A stretch of 64,000 bases of DNA from Porphyromonas circumdentaria (lineage in GTDB: Bacteria > Bacteroidota > Bacteroidia > Bacteroidales > Porphyromonadaceae). Positions 19,631-28,413 of this stretch are shown piece after piece; the first letter of the stretch is position 1, and each line of letters begins with the position of its first letter. The DNA is taken from positions 1 through 64,000 of the forward strand of contig NZ_FUXE01000012.1 of the NCBI RefSeq assembly GCF_900167105.1, written 5' to 3'. Under the pieces are notes generated by a model. It had not been told where the DNA came from and did not search any database. It saw nothing but the letters and a program-made list of their open reading frames with translations. Position numbers and translations under genes: made by a program.

Positions 19631-20659
19631 CTATTGTATAAGGAATATAGGGTAGTCATTGATATCTCCTCTAAGGTATCTGGATAAAAGCAAGGCCTGT
19701 ATATAAGGTAATAGCCCTAATGGCATTTTTTCTTTCAAAAAGGGGTGAGTTATCTCTTCTTTTTTACGCCTTTGCCAGAGAGTTAGTAGTTTCTTACGAG
19801 CATCTTCCTTGAGAATTATACCGTTTTCTCCCTGAGACAGAAAGTCTTTTGGGCTAATTTGCTTTTTATTAATTAGCGAAAGCACGAAGCGATCTACGAG
19901 GTATGCCCGAAGTTCTTCCATAAGATCAAGGCCAAGACTGGGACGTCCAGGTCTATCTACATGTAAAAAGCCAACAAAGGGGTCTAAACCAACGCTTTCG
20001 AGGGCAGATCGTACATCAAGGGAGAGAATTGTATAAAAGAAAGATAGAAGAGCATTAACCATATCTTTTGGAGGTCGCTTGTGTCTGCCTGTGAAAGGAA
20101 ATTCTGGATTTAGAATCAGATGTTCGAAAACCGAGAAGTATAGTTTTGCAGCATTTCCTTCTACCCCTAAGATGCTCTGCCGATCTCTTAGGCTTCCTAT
20201 TCTCTTTTGTTCGTACTTCAGTTGCAATATAACTTCCCTAATAGCCTCTGTGGTCGTATTTGTTAGAGGATGATCTCTCAGAAGTCTGGAGAGGACAGCT
20301 CTTTGGTTAGCAATTTTTCCAGCAATGAATATAGCTGCGATATGTGTCGAGGTCAGCTCGTCATCCGCTATGCGATATTGTGTGCGGCGAAGCAATACAT
20401 TTCCTTTTATACCACCTTCAAGACTACCGATATACCTGCCCGTGGGGGAGAGAAAAGATAGCTTGATGCCGTTCTGTACACAGAGGTACATAGCTCCAGG
20501 CGACGCCCCTGTACGAGAGAAAGAGAGAATGCTCTCAAGGTTGTGTATGGGTATGCGTAAGGCCTCTACATCATTGATGCGTATCACGAGGTTTTCACCG
20601 TCTTTACAGAGATAACCATCGGGAGAGAGAATATATAAGGTATTGAGAAGCTTTTTCAT
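19631..20659 (-). CDS. cas1: CRISPR-associated integrase Cas1 (type I-C)
   Basis: 342 aa, the usual length of Cas1 in I-C systems. An N-terminal beta domain (residues about 1-90) precedes the alpha-helical catalytic domain, which carries the conserved EGNAAKLYF segment (metal-binding Glu) and the H-V-DRPGRPSLGLDLMEE region (His and Asp/Glu ligands). It integrates spacers with Cas2. The start codon overlaps the end of cas4 by 4 bp (ATGA), giving tight coupling. Confidence 0.96.
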   Translation of the reverse strand: MKKLLNTLYILSPDGYLCKDGENLVIRINDVEALRIPIHNLESILSFSRTGASPGAMYLCVQNGIKLSFLSPTGRYIGSLEGGIKGNVLLRRTQYRIADDELTSTHIAAIFIAGKIANQRAVLSRLLRDHPLTNTTTEAIREVILQLKYEQKRIGSLRDRQSILGVEGNAAKLYFSVFEHLILNPEFPFTGRHKRPPKDMVNALLSFFYTILSLDVRSALESVGLDPFVGFLHVDRPGRPSLGLDLMEELRAYLVDRFVLSLINKKQISPKDFLSQGENGIILKEDARKKLLTLWQRRKKEEITHPFLKEKMPLGLLPYIQALLLSRYLRGDINDYPIFLIQ

Positions 20660-21327
20660 ACGTCAAATAGTTTTTTTCTTGATAGGTAATCGGAAGCCGA
20701 TTCAAACTGATTGACTCGGGGAAGACAGACCTCTACCAGAGAACAACTATTGCATTTCTTTGAATATACAGCAGGTATATAGGTCTTACGACGGAAGGCC
20801 TCATGCATGTCTTCGCAGATGTCGAATAGTTCCTTTCTCAATTCTGGAGATAAAACGACTTCCTCTCGGTGCCTTGACTCTCCATAGTATAGGTAGCCTT
20901 GGGGGATGTCAATACCATACAACTCTTCTAAGCAAATAGCTTGTGCACAGAGCTGTAATTTGTCTGCATTGTGTTTCTTGGGGCGACCACGCTTGTATTC
21001 AATAGGGGTAGCTTCCCACAAACCTGGATACTTTGGGTGAGTGAATGCAAGGCTACGAGTGTCAGATGCAGGGCGTAGCTCCACTGCATCTGACAAACCA
21101 TATACTCCTAAATTGTACGAGACGAGAGGTACTGAGCGAAGAATAATTGTATTGCCTCTACGCTCGTTAAGCTCTGGTTTATCCACTTTTTTGTGTAGCA
21201 AACTTCCTAAGGTAGTGAATTCATTTTCACTCCAAACCTGCTCTACGTGTATGAGAAACCATTGTCTGGGGCAAAACTTGAAGTGTTGTACCCCAGAGAG
21301 CATTAGCAACTCGTCTTCGGTGTACAT
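20656..21327 (-). CDS. cas4: CRISPR-associated exonuclease Cas4
   Basis: 223 aa RecB-like nuclease with an iron-sulfur cluster. The first Cys is in HFKFCPRQW near residue 18; the other three are in the C-terminal KKCNSCSLVEVC stretch. The nuclease core shows PIEYKRGRPKK (E-x-K). In type I-C systems Cas4 trims prespacers and fixes PAM selection and spacer orientation together with Cas1-Cas2. All key residues appear present. Confidence 0.95.
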   Translation of the reverse strand: MYTEDELLMLSGVQHFKFCPRQWFLIHVEQVWSENEFTTLGSLLHKKVDKPELNERRGNTIILRSVPLVSYNLGVYGLSDAVELRPASDTRSLAFTHPKYPGLWEATPIEYKRGRPKKHNADKLQLCAQAICLEELYGIDIPQGYLYYGESRHREEVVLSPELRKELFDICEDMHEAFRRKTYIPAVYSKKCNSCSLVEVCLPRVNQFESASDYLSRKKLFDV

Positions 21328-21340
21328 AAACTATATGTTT

Positions 21341-22279
21341 TTAGAACTTTTCGATTAATTCGACATTATTGGGGCAAGCACTTTTGTCTATTAAAATCTC
21401 GTAATCATCAAATGAGCGAGCTACTCCATCGGTTTTCTTTCTCTTAATTTGTATAAGGTCAAAGAGACGATGAGCAGGAGCATTGCCCAGTTTGCTCTCG
21501 TGCTTGAAGATGATAAGTTTGCGAGCAGACATAAGGCCTCGTGAGGCAGAGCGGTCTATCTCAAACATATTTTCGATAGCTTCCCATAGCAACTCCAAAT
21601 CGCCTTCGCTAAACCCAGTAGTTTCTGCGCAGTAGGGGGTTATGAATCCATGACAACGATAAAGAGCATAAGAGATGGTGTGCTTTGTACCCATAGCTTG
21701 GTTAGGTCCTTGTGCATTTTCATTTTCCTTGTTGGTATCATTTTCATTTTCCTTTTTTTCGGCATCTTTTTTATCCGTCTTAGCCATACGGGTAATGCTG
21801 TGCTCTTCTTCGTATATAGGGTCAATGCTTCTGGAGAAGGTAAGCTGTACAGCTCCACGTACTTGACCTGCTTTGGCCGAGTTCTCTCCTGTAGACATTA
21901 CTGCACCAAATGTGCGAACATCGTAGTAGTGTTTACACATAGCCTCTCTGTTAGCTTGTTCTTTCTCTTCTCCTTTGAGTTTCTTTCCCTCTGGTTGACT
22001 TTCTACTAATTTGGCGTTCTCTTTGAGGGTTTCGTTTAGCAAAGATCCTTGTCGGATGAATAATTGGTGGGTCTCCTTCAGTTCAGGTCGCTCCTGTGTT
22101 AAGAGCTCTATGTAGTTACGTATCTTTCTCTTAATGCAGACATCTGTCACGAGGCCGTGCCCTGTCTCTGAATCGGATCTGGGGGCATTAGCTCCGTCTG
22201 GGTCTCCATTAGGATTGCCGTCTACTACATCGAAAAGGAGTACAAACTCGTAGCGATTTTTAATAACTTCTTGATTCAT
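21341..22279 (-). CDS. cas7c: Type I-C Cascade backbone protein Cas7 (Csd2)
   Basis: 312 aa RAMP protein forming the helical backbone that coats the crRNA. The N-terminal FVLLFDVVDGNPNGDPD is the signature of Csd2/Csh2. A 30-residue insertion of Lys, Glu and Asn around residues 170-195 is low complexity and unusual in length. The residues SRGLMSARKL near the C-terminus match the family. It lies between cas8c and cas4. Confidence 0.94.
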   Translation of the reverse strand: MNQEVIKNRYEFVLLFDVVDGNPNGDPDGANAPRSDSETGHGLVTDVCIKRKIRNYIELLTQERPELKETHQLFIRQGSLLNETLKENAKLVESQPEGKKLKGEEKEQANREAMCKHYYDVRTFGAVMSTGENSAKAGQVRGAVQLTFSRSIDPIYEEEHSITRMAKTDKKDAEKKENENDTNKENENAQGPNQAMGTKHTISYALYRCHGFITPYCAETTGFSEGDLELLWEAIENMFEIDRSASRGLMSARKLIIFKHESKLGNAPAHRLFDLIQIKRKKTDGVARSFDDYEILIDKSACPNNVELIEKF

Positions 22280-22325
22280 AATGATATTGATATTTATTTA
22301 GCAATTATAGTTTTGATAATATGGG

Positions 22326-24170
22326 TTATTTAGATTTTTGGGGATTTTCCTCCTCCTTTTTTTTGTCGTTTTGGGGGTCTATAGGGGGAAGAGTACGTAG
22401 TTCTTTGCTCTGGTGGTAGTATCCGTTATCAAACATATTTTGCTGATCAAGGGTGAATCTTTGAGGGAATACCAGTTCTGAACCAGGGAAAAGGTTACGG
22501 ATTTCCTGATGTACTTTGGTGAGAAAGTAAGCCGTCTTTGGCTTATTTCGAGAGATTTTGCGGATGTGCTTTTGGTGAAGAACTGTCATCTTATGGAATA
22601 CAGTTCTGGGAACTACGCTGGCCTTGGAGTAGAATCGATCCTTAATAGAGGTATTTACATCCCCCAAGGCTTTTTCTTGTGTGTACTCGTAGAGTGCGAG
22701 TAGGCGACCTCCCAGGTAGCCTACATCAGTTTGATTTTTGTCTAGTCCTACTTGCATGACGATATTTCTTTTTTGAAAACGATTTTTTCTATTTATAAAT
22801 GCCTTAAGAATGGCAGCTCGCATCTCAGTTACATTCCTTTCCCTTCTATTTTTTCGTAAGCAGAGTTTTTGAACTAATGAGGGATAAGGCTTATTCTTGA
22901 CGATACTCTCAATGAGTTCTTCAAGAAGGTGAGTAGACATCTTATCTATTTTCTTACCCTTAGGCATGATGGAGTATATGATTTTATGCAGAGACTGAGG
23001 CTGAGGCATTGGATCTATCTTGCCATTCCACTTGATAATATGGAAGTCTTCCATGTGTGTTAGGATATTCTGGGTCATCTCTTGAACTGTACCCTCTGCC
23101 CAGAATTTGACGGCAATTCTACCCGAGTTAGGCATTAGTCCCAGCATAAAGAATCGTTCTTTTCCATAGTCGATTCCATTAAGGCTGTTTTTACCTCCCG
23201 CATACATTTTCATTGCTTTACGAAGATTCTCTACCCCTTTTTCTGGATCTTCTGAGGGTGTATCACTGTCATCTTTGGATTGCTTAGAAGTCTCTAACTC
23301 GAAGGCGAACTTTTGATAGTTACTTATAAACTCTCGATCTAATAGGCTACTCCAGAAGATATATACGGTATTACCGATTCGAAGAGAGGTGCCATTGTCC
23401 TTACGCAATAGTTCCTTAAGAGCTGTTCCGATAGCATCCGATGCTTCGAATGAAATGGGGGCGTTAAAACCTTGCTGTTTGCCATAGGAGTCGAAGCCCG
23501 AGGCTTTTTGGATTCCTATTAAGGGACCGCTGTCTTTTCCTAAAGCAATTTTTTCGTGAGTTGGGGCAATGGAGCTGTCTTGTTTTCCTGTTACGATGCA
23601 GGTCATGCGACCATGGGGTTCATGATTTTCCCTAATGCGAGGATCCATAACCTCTATTACTTCTGGTAGAGATGCTACCTCTATTCTATCTTTATCCTCT
23701 ATGACAAATGTGATACGTCCACCCTTAGAAGACTTAATTTCAGAGATTAGTTGATCCTCTCTTGCTTTTAGATATTCTTCTTTTTGATAAAATAGTTTGA
23801 CGGCTTTAATAGATACAGTATCGGGTAACTCCAATACCCTTTTATTGAAAGCATCGAATTGTGCAGGGTAGTTTTTCTTATCACTATCGTTATCGGTCTT
23901 AGGAATGCCCAAAAGGTAGCCACAGTGATCCCATAATGTCTGTGCTTCTACCTGGCTGGTGCGTGCATTGTCTTTCGGGATGAGATAGAGTTGGTTGTCC
24001 GTTTTTTCGATACGAACGAATGTGCCATCCGACTTAATGACCACAATATAGGGGATGGTTTTCCATTCCATGCCTGGAGGGGCTATTTTACGCCCTCCCT
24101 CCTCTTCGTCCAGCTGTTCTTGATAAGCAGCCAGCTTCCAGTAGTAGTTGTATAGAGCTTGTAGTATCAT
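22326..24170 (-). CDS. cas8c: Type I-C Cascade large subunit Cas8c (Csd1)
   Basis: 614 aa, within the usual range of Csd1. The large subunit recognises the PAM and opens target DNA; in I-C systems an internal translation start within cas8c can also supply the small subunit Cas11c. The start MILQALYNYYWKL and the internal GRIAVKFWAEGTV stretch are typical. No separate small-subunit gene is present, which fits internal translation. The C-terminus is a Lys/Glu-rich tail. Confidence 0.93.
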   Translation of the reverse strand: MILQALYNYYWKLAAYQEQLDEEEGGRKIAPPGMEWKTIPYIVVIKSDGTFVRIEKTDNQLYLIPKDNARTSQVEAQTLWDHCGYLLGIPKTDNDSDKKNYPAQFDAFNKRVLELPDTVSIKAVKLFYQKEEYLKAREDQLISEIKSSKGGRITFVIEDKDRIEVASLPEVIEVMDPRIRENHEPHGRMTCIVTGKQDSSIAPTHEKIALGKDSGPLIGIQKASGFDSYGKQQGFNAPISFEASDAIGTALKELLRKDNGTSLRIGNTVYIFWSSLLDREFISNYQKFAFELETSKQSKDDSDTPSEDPEKGVENLRKAMKMYAGGKNSLNGIDYGKERFFMLGLMPNSGRIAVKFWAEGTVQEMTQNILTHMEDFHIIKWNGKIDPMPQPQSLHKIIYSIMPKGKKIDKMSTHLLEELIESIVKNKPYPSLVQKLCLRKNRRERNVTEMRAAILKAFINRKNRFQKRNIVMQVGLDKNQTDVGYLGGRLLALYEYTQEKALGDVNTSIKDRFYSKASVVPRTVFHKMTVLHQKHIRKISRNKPKTAYFLTKVHQEIRNLFPGSELVFPQRFTLDQQNMFDNGYYHQSKELRTLPPIDPQNDKKKEEENPQKSK

Positions 24171-24174
24171 AGGT

Positions 24175-24882
24175 TTAGCGTAATATTTTTTCTTTATCCT
24201 CTTCTATGTGTGGTACAGTAATAACTCCATGCTCCATATAGGCATTGAAAAAAAGGGGATTGGGAGCTTTAGGATTGCTCTCAAAGTCTAAATCGAAGAG
24301 CATGTAGCCCAAACTTCTTGTATCATCGATACCTTCTTGGTACTCTGCATTGGGTTCGAACTCAAAAGAGCAGCTGAATTCTCTACACCCGAGATAGGGT
24401 TGTGTGAAGCATTGACCTCGAGAGGCACGCCTTTCAAATATATCGTGGTACTTCTCGGGTGTCTCGGCTTCGGGGTGCTTGCACTGCTTTTGCTGCTCTT
24501 TACTTCGACACTCTAATGGGATGAATTCCATTTCGGCGAAGATGCGATAGCATACATCTTTCAGAATGTACGCTGTACGTTGCGTGCGTTTGCTATTCAC
24601 ATCTATAGGACCGCTTTTGAGGTTCATAACACTCGAAACTTCATTGCGCCGTACCGATGTTTTTCGGATAGGATTGTGTACCTCGATGCGACGGATATGC
24701 CACTTTATGGCGGGTTTCCAGAATATGGCTTGGAAGATGTTCCTTGCTGCTGATGGAGTGATGACTTCGTAGCTAACGCGCTCTACCTTCATCTCTGGCC
24801 GAGTAAAGCATGCAAAGTCGCCTCTTAGGCGAATGCAAAATTCTTTCTTATCTTTCATAGGAGTCAAATGATGTTTGCTCAT
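24175..24882 (-). CDS. cas5c: Type I-C Cas5 (Cas5d), crRNA-processing endoribonuclease
   Basis: 235 aa. The I-C system lacks Cas6, and Cas5 of this type cuts the crRNA precursor and caps the 5' handle. The starting FCIRLRGDFACFTRPEMKVERVSYEVITPSAAR is the family signature (shown here by position, residues 15-47). It contains a Lys/Glu/Cys insertion around residues 120-150. Four bp separate it from both cas3 and cas8c. Confidence 0.94.
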   Translation of the reverse strand: MSKHHLTPMKDKKEFCIRLRGDFACFTRPEMKVERVSYEVITPSAARNIFQAIFWKPAIKWHIRRIEVHNPIRKTSVRRNEVSSVMNLKSGPIDVNSKRTQRTAYILKDVCYRIFAEMEFIPLECRSKEQQKQCKHPEAETPEKYHDIFERRASRGQCFTQPYLGCREFSCSFEFEPNAEYQEGIDDTRSLGYMLFDLDFESNPKAPNPLFFNAYMEHGVITVPHIEEDKEKILR

Positions 24883-24885
24883 AAA

Positions 24886-27213
24886 TTATACTAATTGCGG
24901 TTCCTCTAAATAGTAGTTGGTCATAGTTACGCCCAGTTCGTCGCTATAGCTTCTTTTATCGGTAAGTATCAATATGGGATTCTTTTCTTCTCCAAAGAAG
25001 TGTACGATAGATATACTTCCCTGCTTGAAAAGCTCTTCCAAATCTTTTTTTCTAAGTCCTACACGTAGCCTCTGAAGGCTTCGTAGCTCATCTCGCTCGA
25101 GCCAATGGTGGTTCATAATCTTATTAATAATCTTTTCTCCCGCCTCTGTATAGGGTACAAATAGATCGAAATTACCCTCATTATCTATAAGCCTAAAAGC
25201 TTTCTGTGCACTCTCGAAGTTGAGTTTTATATCCTGAGTTACCTTGATATTCCAGAGGTGCTGTAGCATATTTCCTTTGTCAAAATCCTTGTGTCTACCA
25301 TAGAGTTTCCGATAGTATTCTTTACTAATCTCAGGGTCGTGTAGGTCTACATTTTGCCCTGCGAGTACTTCTTCTGTAGCATACTGGCTTTTTGATAAAG
25401 CGGGAAATGAGGTATTGACATCCGTTAGCTTAAAGATGTAGACATTACCCTTGGAAGAAAGCCTACCCTCTCGATTACACCGCCCAGCAGCCTGAATAAT
25501 CGAGTCTAAGCCACTGTAAGCTCTATAAACAATGGGAAAGTCTAAATCTACGCCTGCCTCTATGAGTTGAGTACTGATGACAATTGTAGGCAGTTTTGAG
25601 GATACACGGTGTCTGATTTGCGCTATCTGCTTGCCAAGATGTTCTGAGCACATCATGCGTGATAGGTGTATAAGCCCATCGCCAGACGTGCCACGTATAT
25701 CTCTGAGTGCTTCGTAGAGGAGACATGCTTCCTTTCTACTATTTACAATGCATAGAGCGGAAGAATACTGGGATAGCTCCAAAGCAAGCTCTTTGATGCT
25801 GTAGTTTTTTATATCGAGATGGTATTTTACTCTTTCGAAATGGGCAAATAAGGTGGCATCGTAGGGGACAACCTCCTCTATCGGAGTTTTGATATTATAG
25901 AGCCCTGCTGTTCTGTTTAGTGATTTGATAGACTCATCAAATACTGGTTGGGTGGCGGTACACAGTAGTGTTTGCGTTCCACAACATCTGGAGAGGCTTT
26001 CGATACTTCTGAGCATCGGGCTGAGTTGCTCGGTAGGGAAAGCTTGACACTCATCAAATAGTAGCACGGAGTTGGCTATGGAGTGTACTTTTCTACATTT
26101 TGAGGGTCTATTGGCAAATAGGGACTCGAAGAACTGCACATTCGTTGTTACGATAATCGGTACATCCTGCCAGTTGTCGGCGAGGAGCTTGAGCCGGCTA
26201 CTTTCCCCCTCTTGAGAAGAGCTTGACTGCTCTGTTTCTATCCTTTTAGTATCTATATCTGAGTGATGCTCTAAAATGGCATCTGCACCGAATATATTGC
26301 GTAGTATTTGACATGTTTGTGTAATGATGCTGGTAAAAGGAAGCACAACGATGATTCGCTCCAGGTGGTGGCGTTCAGCAGTCTCCAGAGCCCAAGCCAT
26401 TGAGGAGAGTGTTTTGCCCCCACCCGTTGGCAGAAATAGCGAGTAAATGCCCTTGGGAGCCGTTTCTCCGTGTCTTTTGCACTGAGATAGGAATAGACTT
26501 CTCGCTCGATTGATTTCTGAGTCGGCAACGAACTGCTCGGTGTGTGCATATAGTTTCTCTCGCAGGCTACACCATATTTGATTTTGATATAGAGTTTGGA
26601 ATCTTTCCCTTTGTTGGGCTATGTTGGGAGCCATGAATAACTCTGTGTCTCTAGCATCGGCATCCACCAGACATGAGAAGATCATCCGGATAAGCATTTG
26701 TATGTCACTACGCCCTTCTTTTGATTTGAGTAGCTCTTTAAGTCCTGTCTCTAATTGCAGAGACCATGTAGGTGCCTCGTGGAAGAGTTGTTTTTGAGCT
26801 GTCGATTTCTCATATATAAGCTTCTCGTTATCTGACTCTATCCTGCTTGAGAGGTCGCTATAATCGTATAGACCGCGATGGTGCGAGGCTATACAGAAAG
26901 AGGCTATTCTGCCCAATCGTTGAGGTAAGAGCTTATTGGCATAAAGAGCCCCAGAGGCACTATGAGGGGTTGAGAGCGGTGTGCCCTCTATTAGGCCTCT
27001 GCTTCTTAATAGGTAGTTCTGCCAGTCTGGATTGTATTTGCCGAGGTCGTGTATCGCCCCGAGAAGCTCGCCGAAAGAATGCCACTCTTCTCCTAAGGCA
27101 TTAGTCAAGAAGTTGCTGCATAGCTTTGCAACACCTTCTTGGTGCTCACTCATGCTCTGTACCCTTGCGTCATCGCTTATGTGAGCTATGGCAGTTGCTG
27201 TATAGGTGTTCAT
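24886..27213 (-). CDS. cas3: CRISPR-associated nuclease-helicase Cas3
   Basis: 775 aa from the ATG at 27213; the frame opens at a TTG nine bases earlier, but the ATG is the better start. The N-terminal HD nuclease has AIHDLGKYNPDWQ near residue 55-70. The SF2 helicase follows with Walker A PTGGGKTLSSMAWALE, the DECQ box (LLFDECQAFP) and motif VI QAAGRCNREGR. It is recruited by Cascade to unwind and degrade target DNA. All catalytic motifs are present, so the system is predicted active. It is the first gene of the cas operon. Confidence 0.95.
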   Translation of the reverse strand: MNTYTATAIAHISDDARVQSMSEHQEGVAKLCSNFLTNALGEEWHSFGELLGAIHDLGKYNPDWQNYLLRSRGLIEGTPLSTPHSASGALYANKLLPQRLGRIASFCIASHHRGLYDYSDLSSRIESDNEKLIYEKSTAQKQLFHEAPTWSLQLETGLKELLKSKEGRSDIQMLIRMIFSCLVDADARDTELFMAPNIAQQRERFQTLYQNQIWCSLREKLYAHTEQFVADSEINRARSLFLSQCKRHGETAPKGIYSLFLPTGGGKTLSSMAWALETAERHHLERIIVVLPFTSIITQTCQILRNIFGADAILEHHSDIDTKRIETEQSSSSQEGESSRLKLLADNWQDVPIIVTTNVQFFESLFANRPSKCRKVHSIANSVLLFDECQAFPTEQLSPMLRSIESLSRCCGTQTLLCTATQPVFDESIKSLNRTAGLYNIKTPIEEVVPYDATLFAHFERVKYHLDIKNYSIKELALELSQYSSALCIVNSRKEACLLYEALRDIRGTSGDGLIHLSRMMCSEHLGKQIAQIRHRVSSKLPTIVISTQLIEAGVDLDFPIVYRAYSGLDSIIQAAGRCNREGRLSSKGNVYIFKLTDVNTSFPALSKSQYATEEVLAGQNVDLHDPEISKEYYRKLYGRHKDFDKGNMLQHLWNIKVTQDIKLNFESAQKAFRLIDNEGNFDLFVPYTEAGEKIINKIMNHHWLERDELRSLQRLRVGLRKKDLEELFKQGSISIVHFFGEEKNPILILTDKRSYSDELGVTMTNYYLEEPQLV

Positions 27214-27387
27214 ATTATCCAATGAAATATCCTTGCAAATCGATGCTCCGATTTAATTCTGTTTTAATATCAATCTTTTGTGCAAAAGAAATACTTCATG
27301 TTATATATAGCAATATCTTCAAGTAATTTTTTTGTGTTATGTACTATAGCATTATTATTTTATAGGATAGAAATGTCAGATTAGTAT

Positions 27388-27396
27388 TACTTTTGC
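27388..27396 (+). promoter_or_regulatory. -7 box of a putative small RNA gene
   Basis: TActTTTGC is a perfect -7 element. Transcription would begin near 27401. No convincing TTTG is seen at the -33 position. Confidence 0.5.
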
Positions 27397-27400
27397 GATA

Positions 27401-27581
27401 GTATCTTCCTGGTTTAGGAAGCCTTGGGTGAGTTAAAAATCTTGGAGGCTACCCTCTTGGAAGAGGCTAATCTGATTTGTAGCCTTTCTGGGCTACGTGA
27501 GTTGAAATATGTTTTATATGAGGGTTAAGTAGATTCTCTTTGGGCTGTATTCGAACGTTTGACGTGGATACAGCCCTTTTT
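27401..27581 (+). ncRNA. Putative structured small RNA, about 180 nt
   Basis: A transcript from the -7 box at 27388 to a strong terminator at 27576 would be about 180 nt and contains no sensible open frame. Visible structures are hairpin CTTCC/GGAAG near 27405-27421, hairpin CTCTT/AAGAG near 27452-27465, and a GTAGCC/GGCTAC hairpin near 27480-27496 whose arm could also pair with an earlier GGCTAC near 27446. The 5' GTATC can pair with GATAC near the 3' end. Length and stand-alone organisation resemble 6S RNA, but I cannot confirm the family. Confidence 0.45.
27542..27581 (+). terminator. Intrinsic terminator of the putative small RNA
   Basis: The arms GGGCTGTAT (27542-27550) and ATACAGCCC (27568-27576) form a 9-bp perfect stem followed by five Ts at 27577-27581. 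No upstream protein gene on the plus strand needs it, which is the main support for a small RNA gene. Confidence 0.75.
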
Positions 27582-27750
27582 CTTCTTGAGAAAAGGCTGG
27601 AGCAAGCTATATAGTTAGTGTGGGAGGTCGCCAAAAAGAAATCCCTCACATCGATTGTCGGTGTAGGGGATTGTTGTAAGATAAGTAGGCTTCCGTGCTT
27701 ACTTTTCGGCAGAGCGTTGCCGTGTTTCAAAAGGTATAACCCTTTCATTT

Positions 27751-27802
27751 GTTTACACGGAGGGTTTTGTAAGTTTGCACGGACCCTTTTGGTCAAAAGG
27801 GT
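27751..27802. repeat. Short repeat array, 22-bp period (GTTTGCACGG class)
   Basis: GTTTACACGG at 27751 and GTTTGCACGG at 27773 are 22 bp apart; the second unit runs into the palindrome ACCCTTTTGGTCAAAAGGGT at 27783-27802. The shared GTTTGCAC core and the same period link it to the AAACTnnAGTTT arrays. Confidence 0.5.
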
Positions 27803-27939
27803 TAATGGTTTTTCTCGAAAGGGTTAGTCCTTTCTTCGGACACCTTCTGTGGGCTGTTGAGAAGGGAGTGAAGGAGTCCTTTTTACTGCCCCTTGCTCCC
27901 CTCGATACCCTTTTTGAAAACTTCCGTAAGGCTCGCTAT

Positions 27940-28413
27940 TTAGGGGTGGGCAGGTATGCGCACTGCCACCATCATAGCCGTGGCAGTTTTCTTATCGCCC
28001 ACCCACATCTCCATTTTCATAATGACTTTGCGAGCTCCTACTTCGGTAGGCGTGGCTATAATCCTAAGCTCTTGTTGCATGGGAGTGGGAGTCAAGTAAT
28101 CGACCTCCAAGTGGGCAGTAACGAAGCGGTCGATATTCTCTGCCGTAACTTCTATACCATGATGCACCATGTAAAAACCTGCCGCCGAACCCGTACCGTG
28201 GCAATCGAAAAACATAGCAATGGCTCCGCCGTAGAGGTTATGAGGCACTCCTCCTGTATAGTAGTCGGGCGGTGTAATGCGACACTCGGCTTCTGTGCCA
28301 CTATCAGTTAGATAACTTTTTATATGTAGCCCCGTGGGGTGTACCTGTCCGCAACCAAAGCAGTGACTATACTCGGGAGCGTAAAGCTCTTGTAGGGAGG
28401 TAGGGTATTTCAT
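27940..28413 (-). CDS. PaaI-family hotdog thioesterase
   Basis: 157 aa single-domain hotdog protein. The N-terminal CFGCGQVHPTGLHI and the central YGGAIAMFFDCHGTGSAA stretch are typical of the PaaI/4HBT family, which hydrolyses acyl-CoA thioesters. The usual GG-x-x-x-x-x-x-D pattern on the central helix is visible. Substrate is unknown. It is alone between two gaps. Confidence 0.85.
   Translation of the reverse strand: MKYPTSLQELYAPEYSHCFGCGQVHPTGLHIKSYLTDSGTEAECRITPPDYYTGGVPHNLYGGAIAMFFDCHGTGSAAGFYMVHHGIEVTAENIDRFVTAHLEVDYLTPTPMQQELRIIATPTEVGARKVIMKMEMWVGDKKTATAMMVAVRIPAHP

Larger units (their letters stand above)
27214..27939. other. Gap between cas3 and thioesterase gene
   Basis: 726 bp without a protein gene. 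It should contain the minus-strand cas promoter near 27223-27300, where I see only imperfect boxes. On the plus strand it carries a probable small RNA gene (27401-27581) and a repeat array (27751-27802). The only longer open frame, on the minus strand at 27467-27796, runs across the small RNA terminator and looks like chance. Confidence 0.5.

Noticed and set aside
27467-27796. Minus-strand open frame of 109 codons between cas3 and the thioesterase
   Set aside because: It runs across the strong plus-strand terminator at 27542-27581 and the 22-bp repeat array, and has no recognisable features or membrane pattern.
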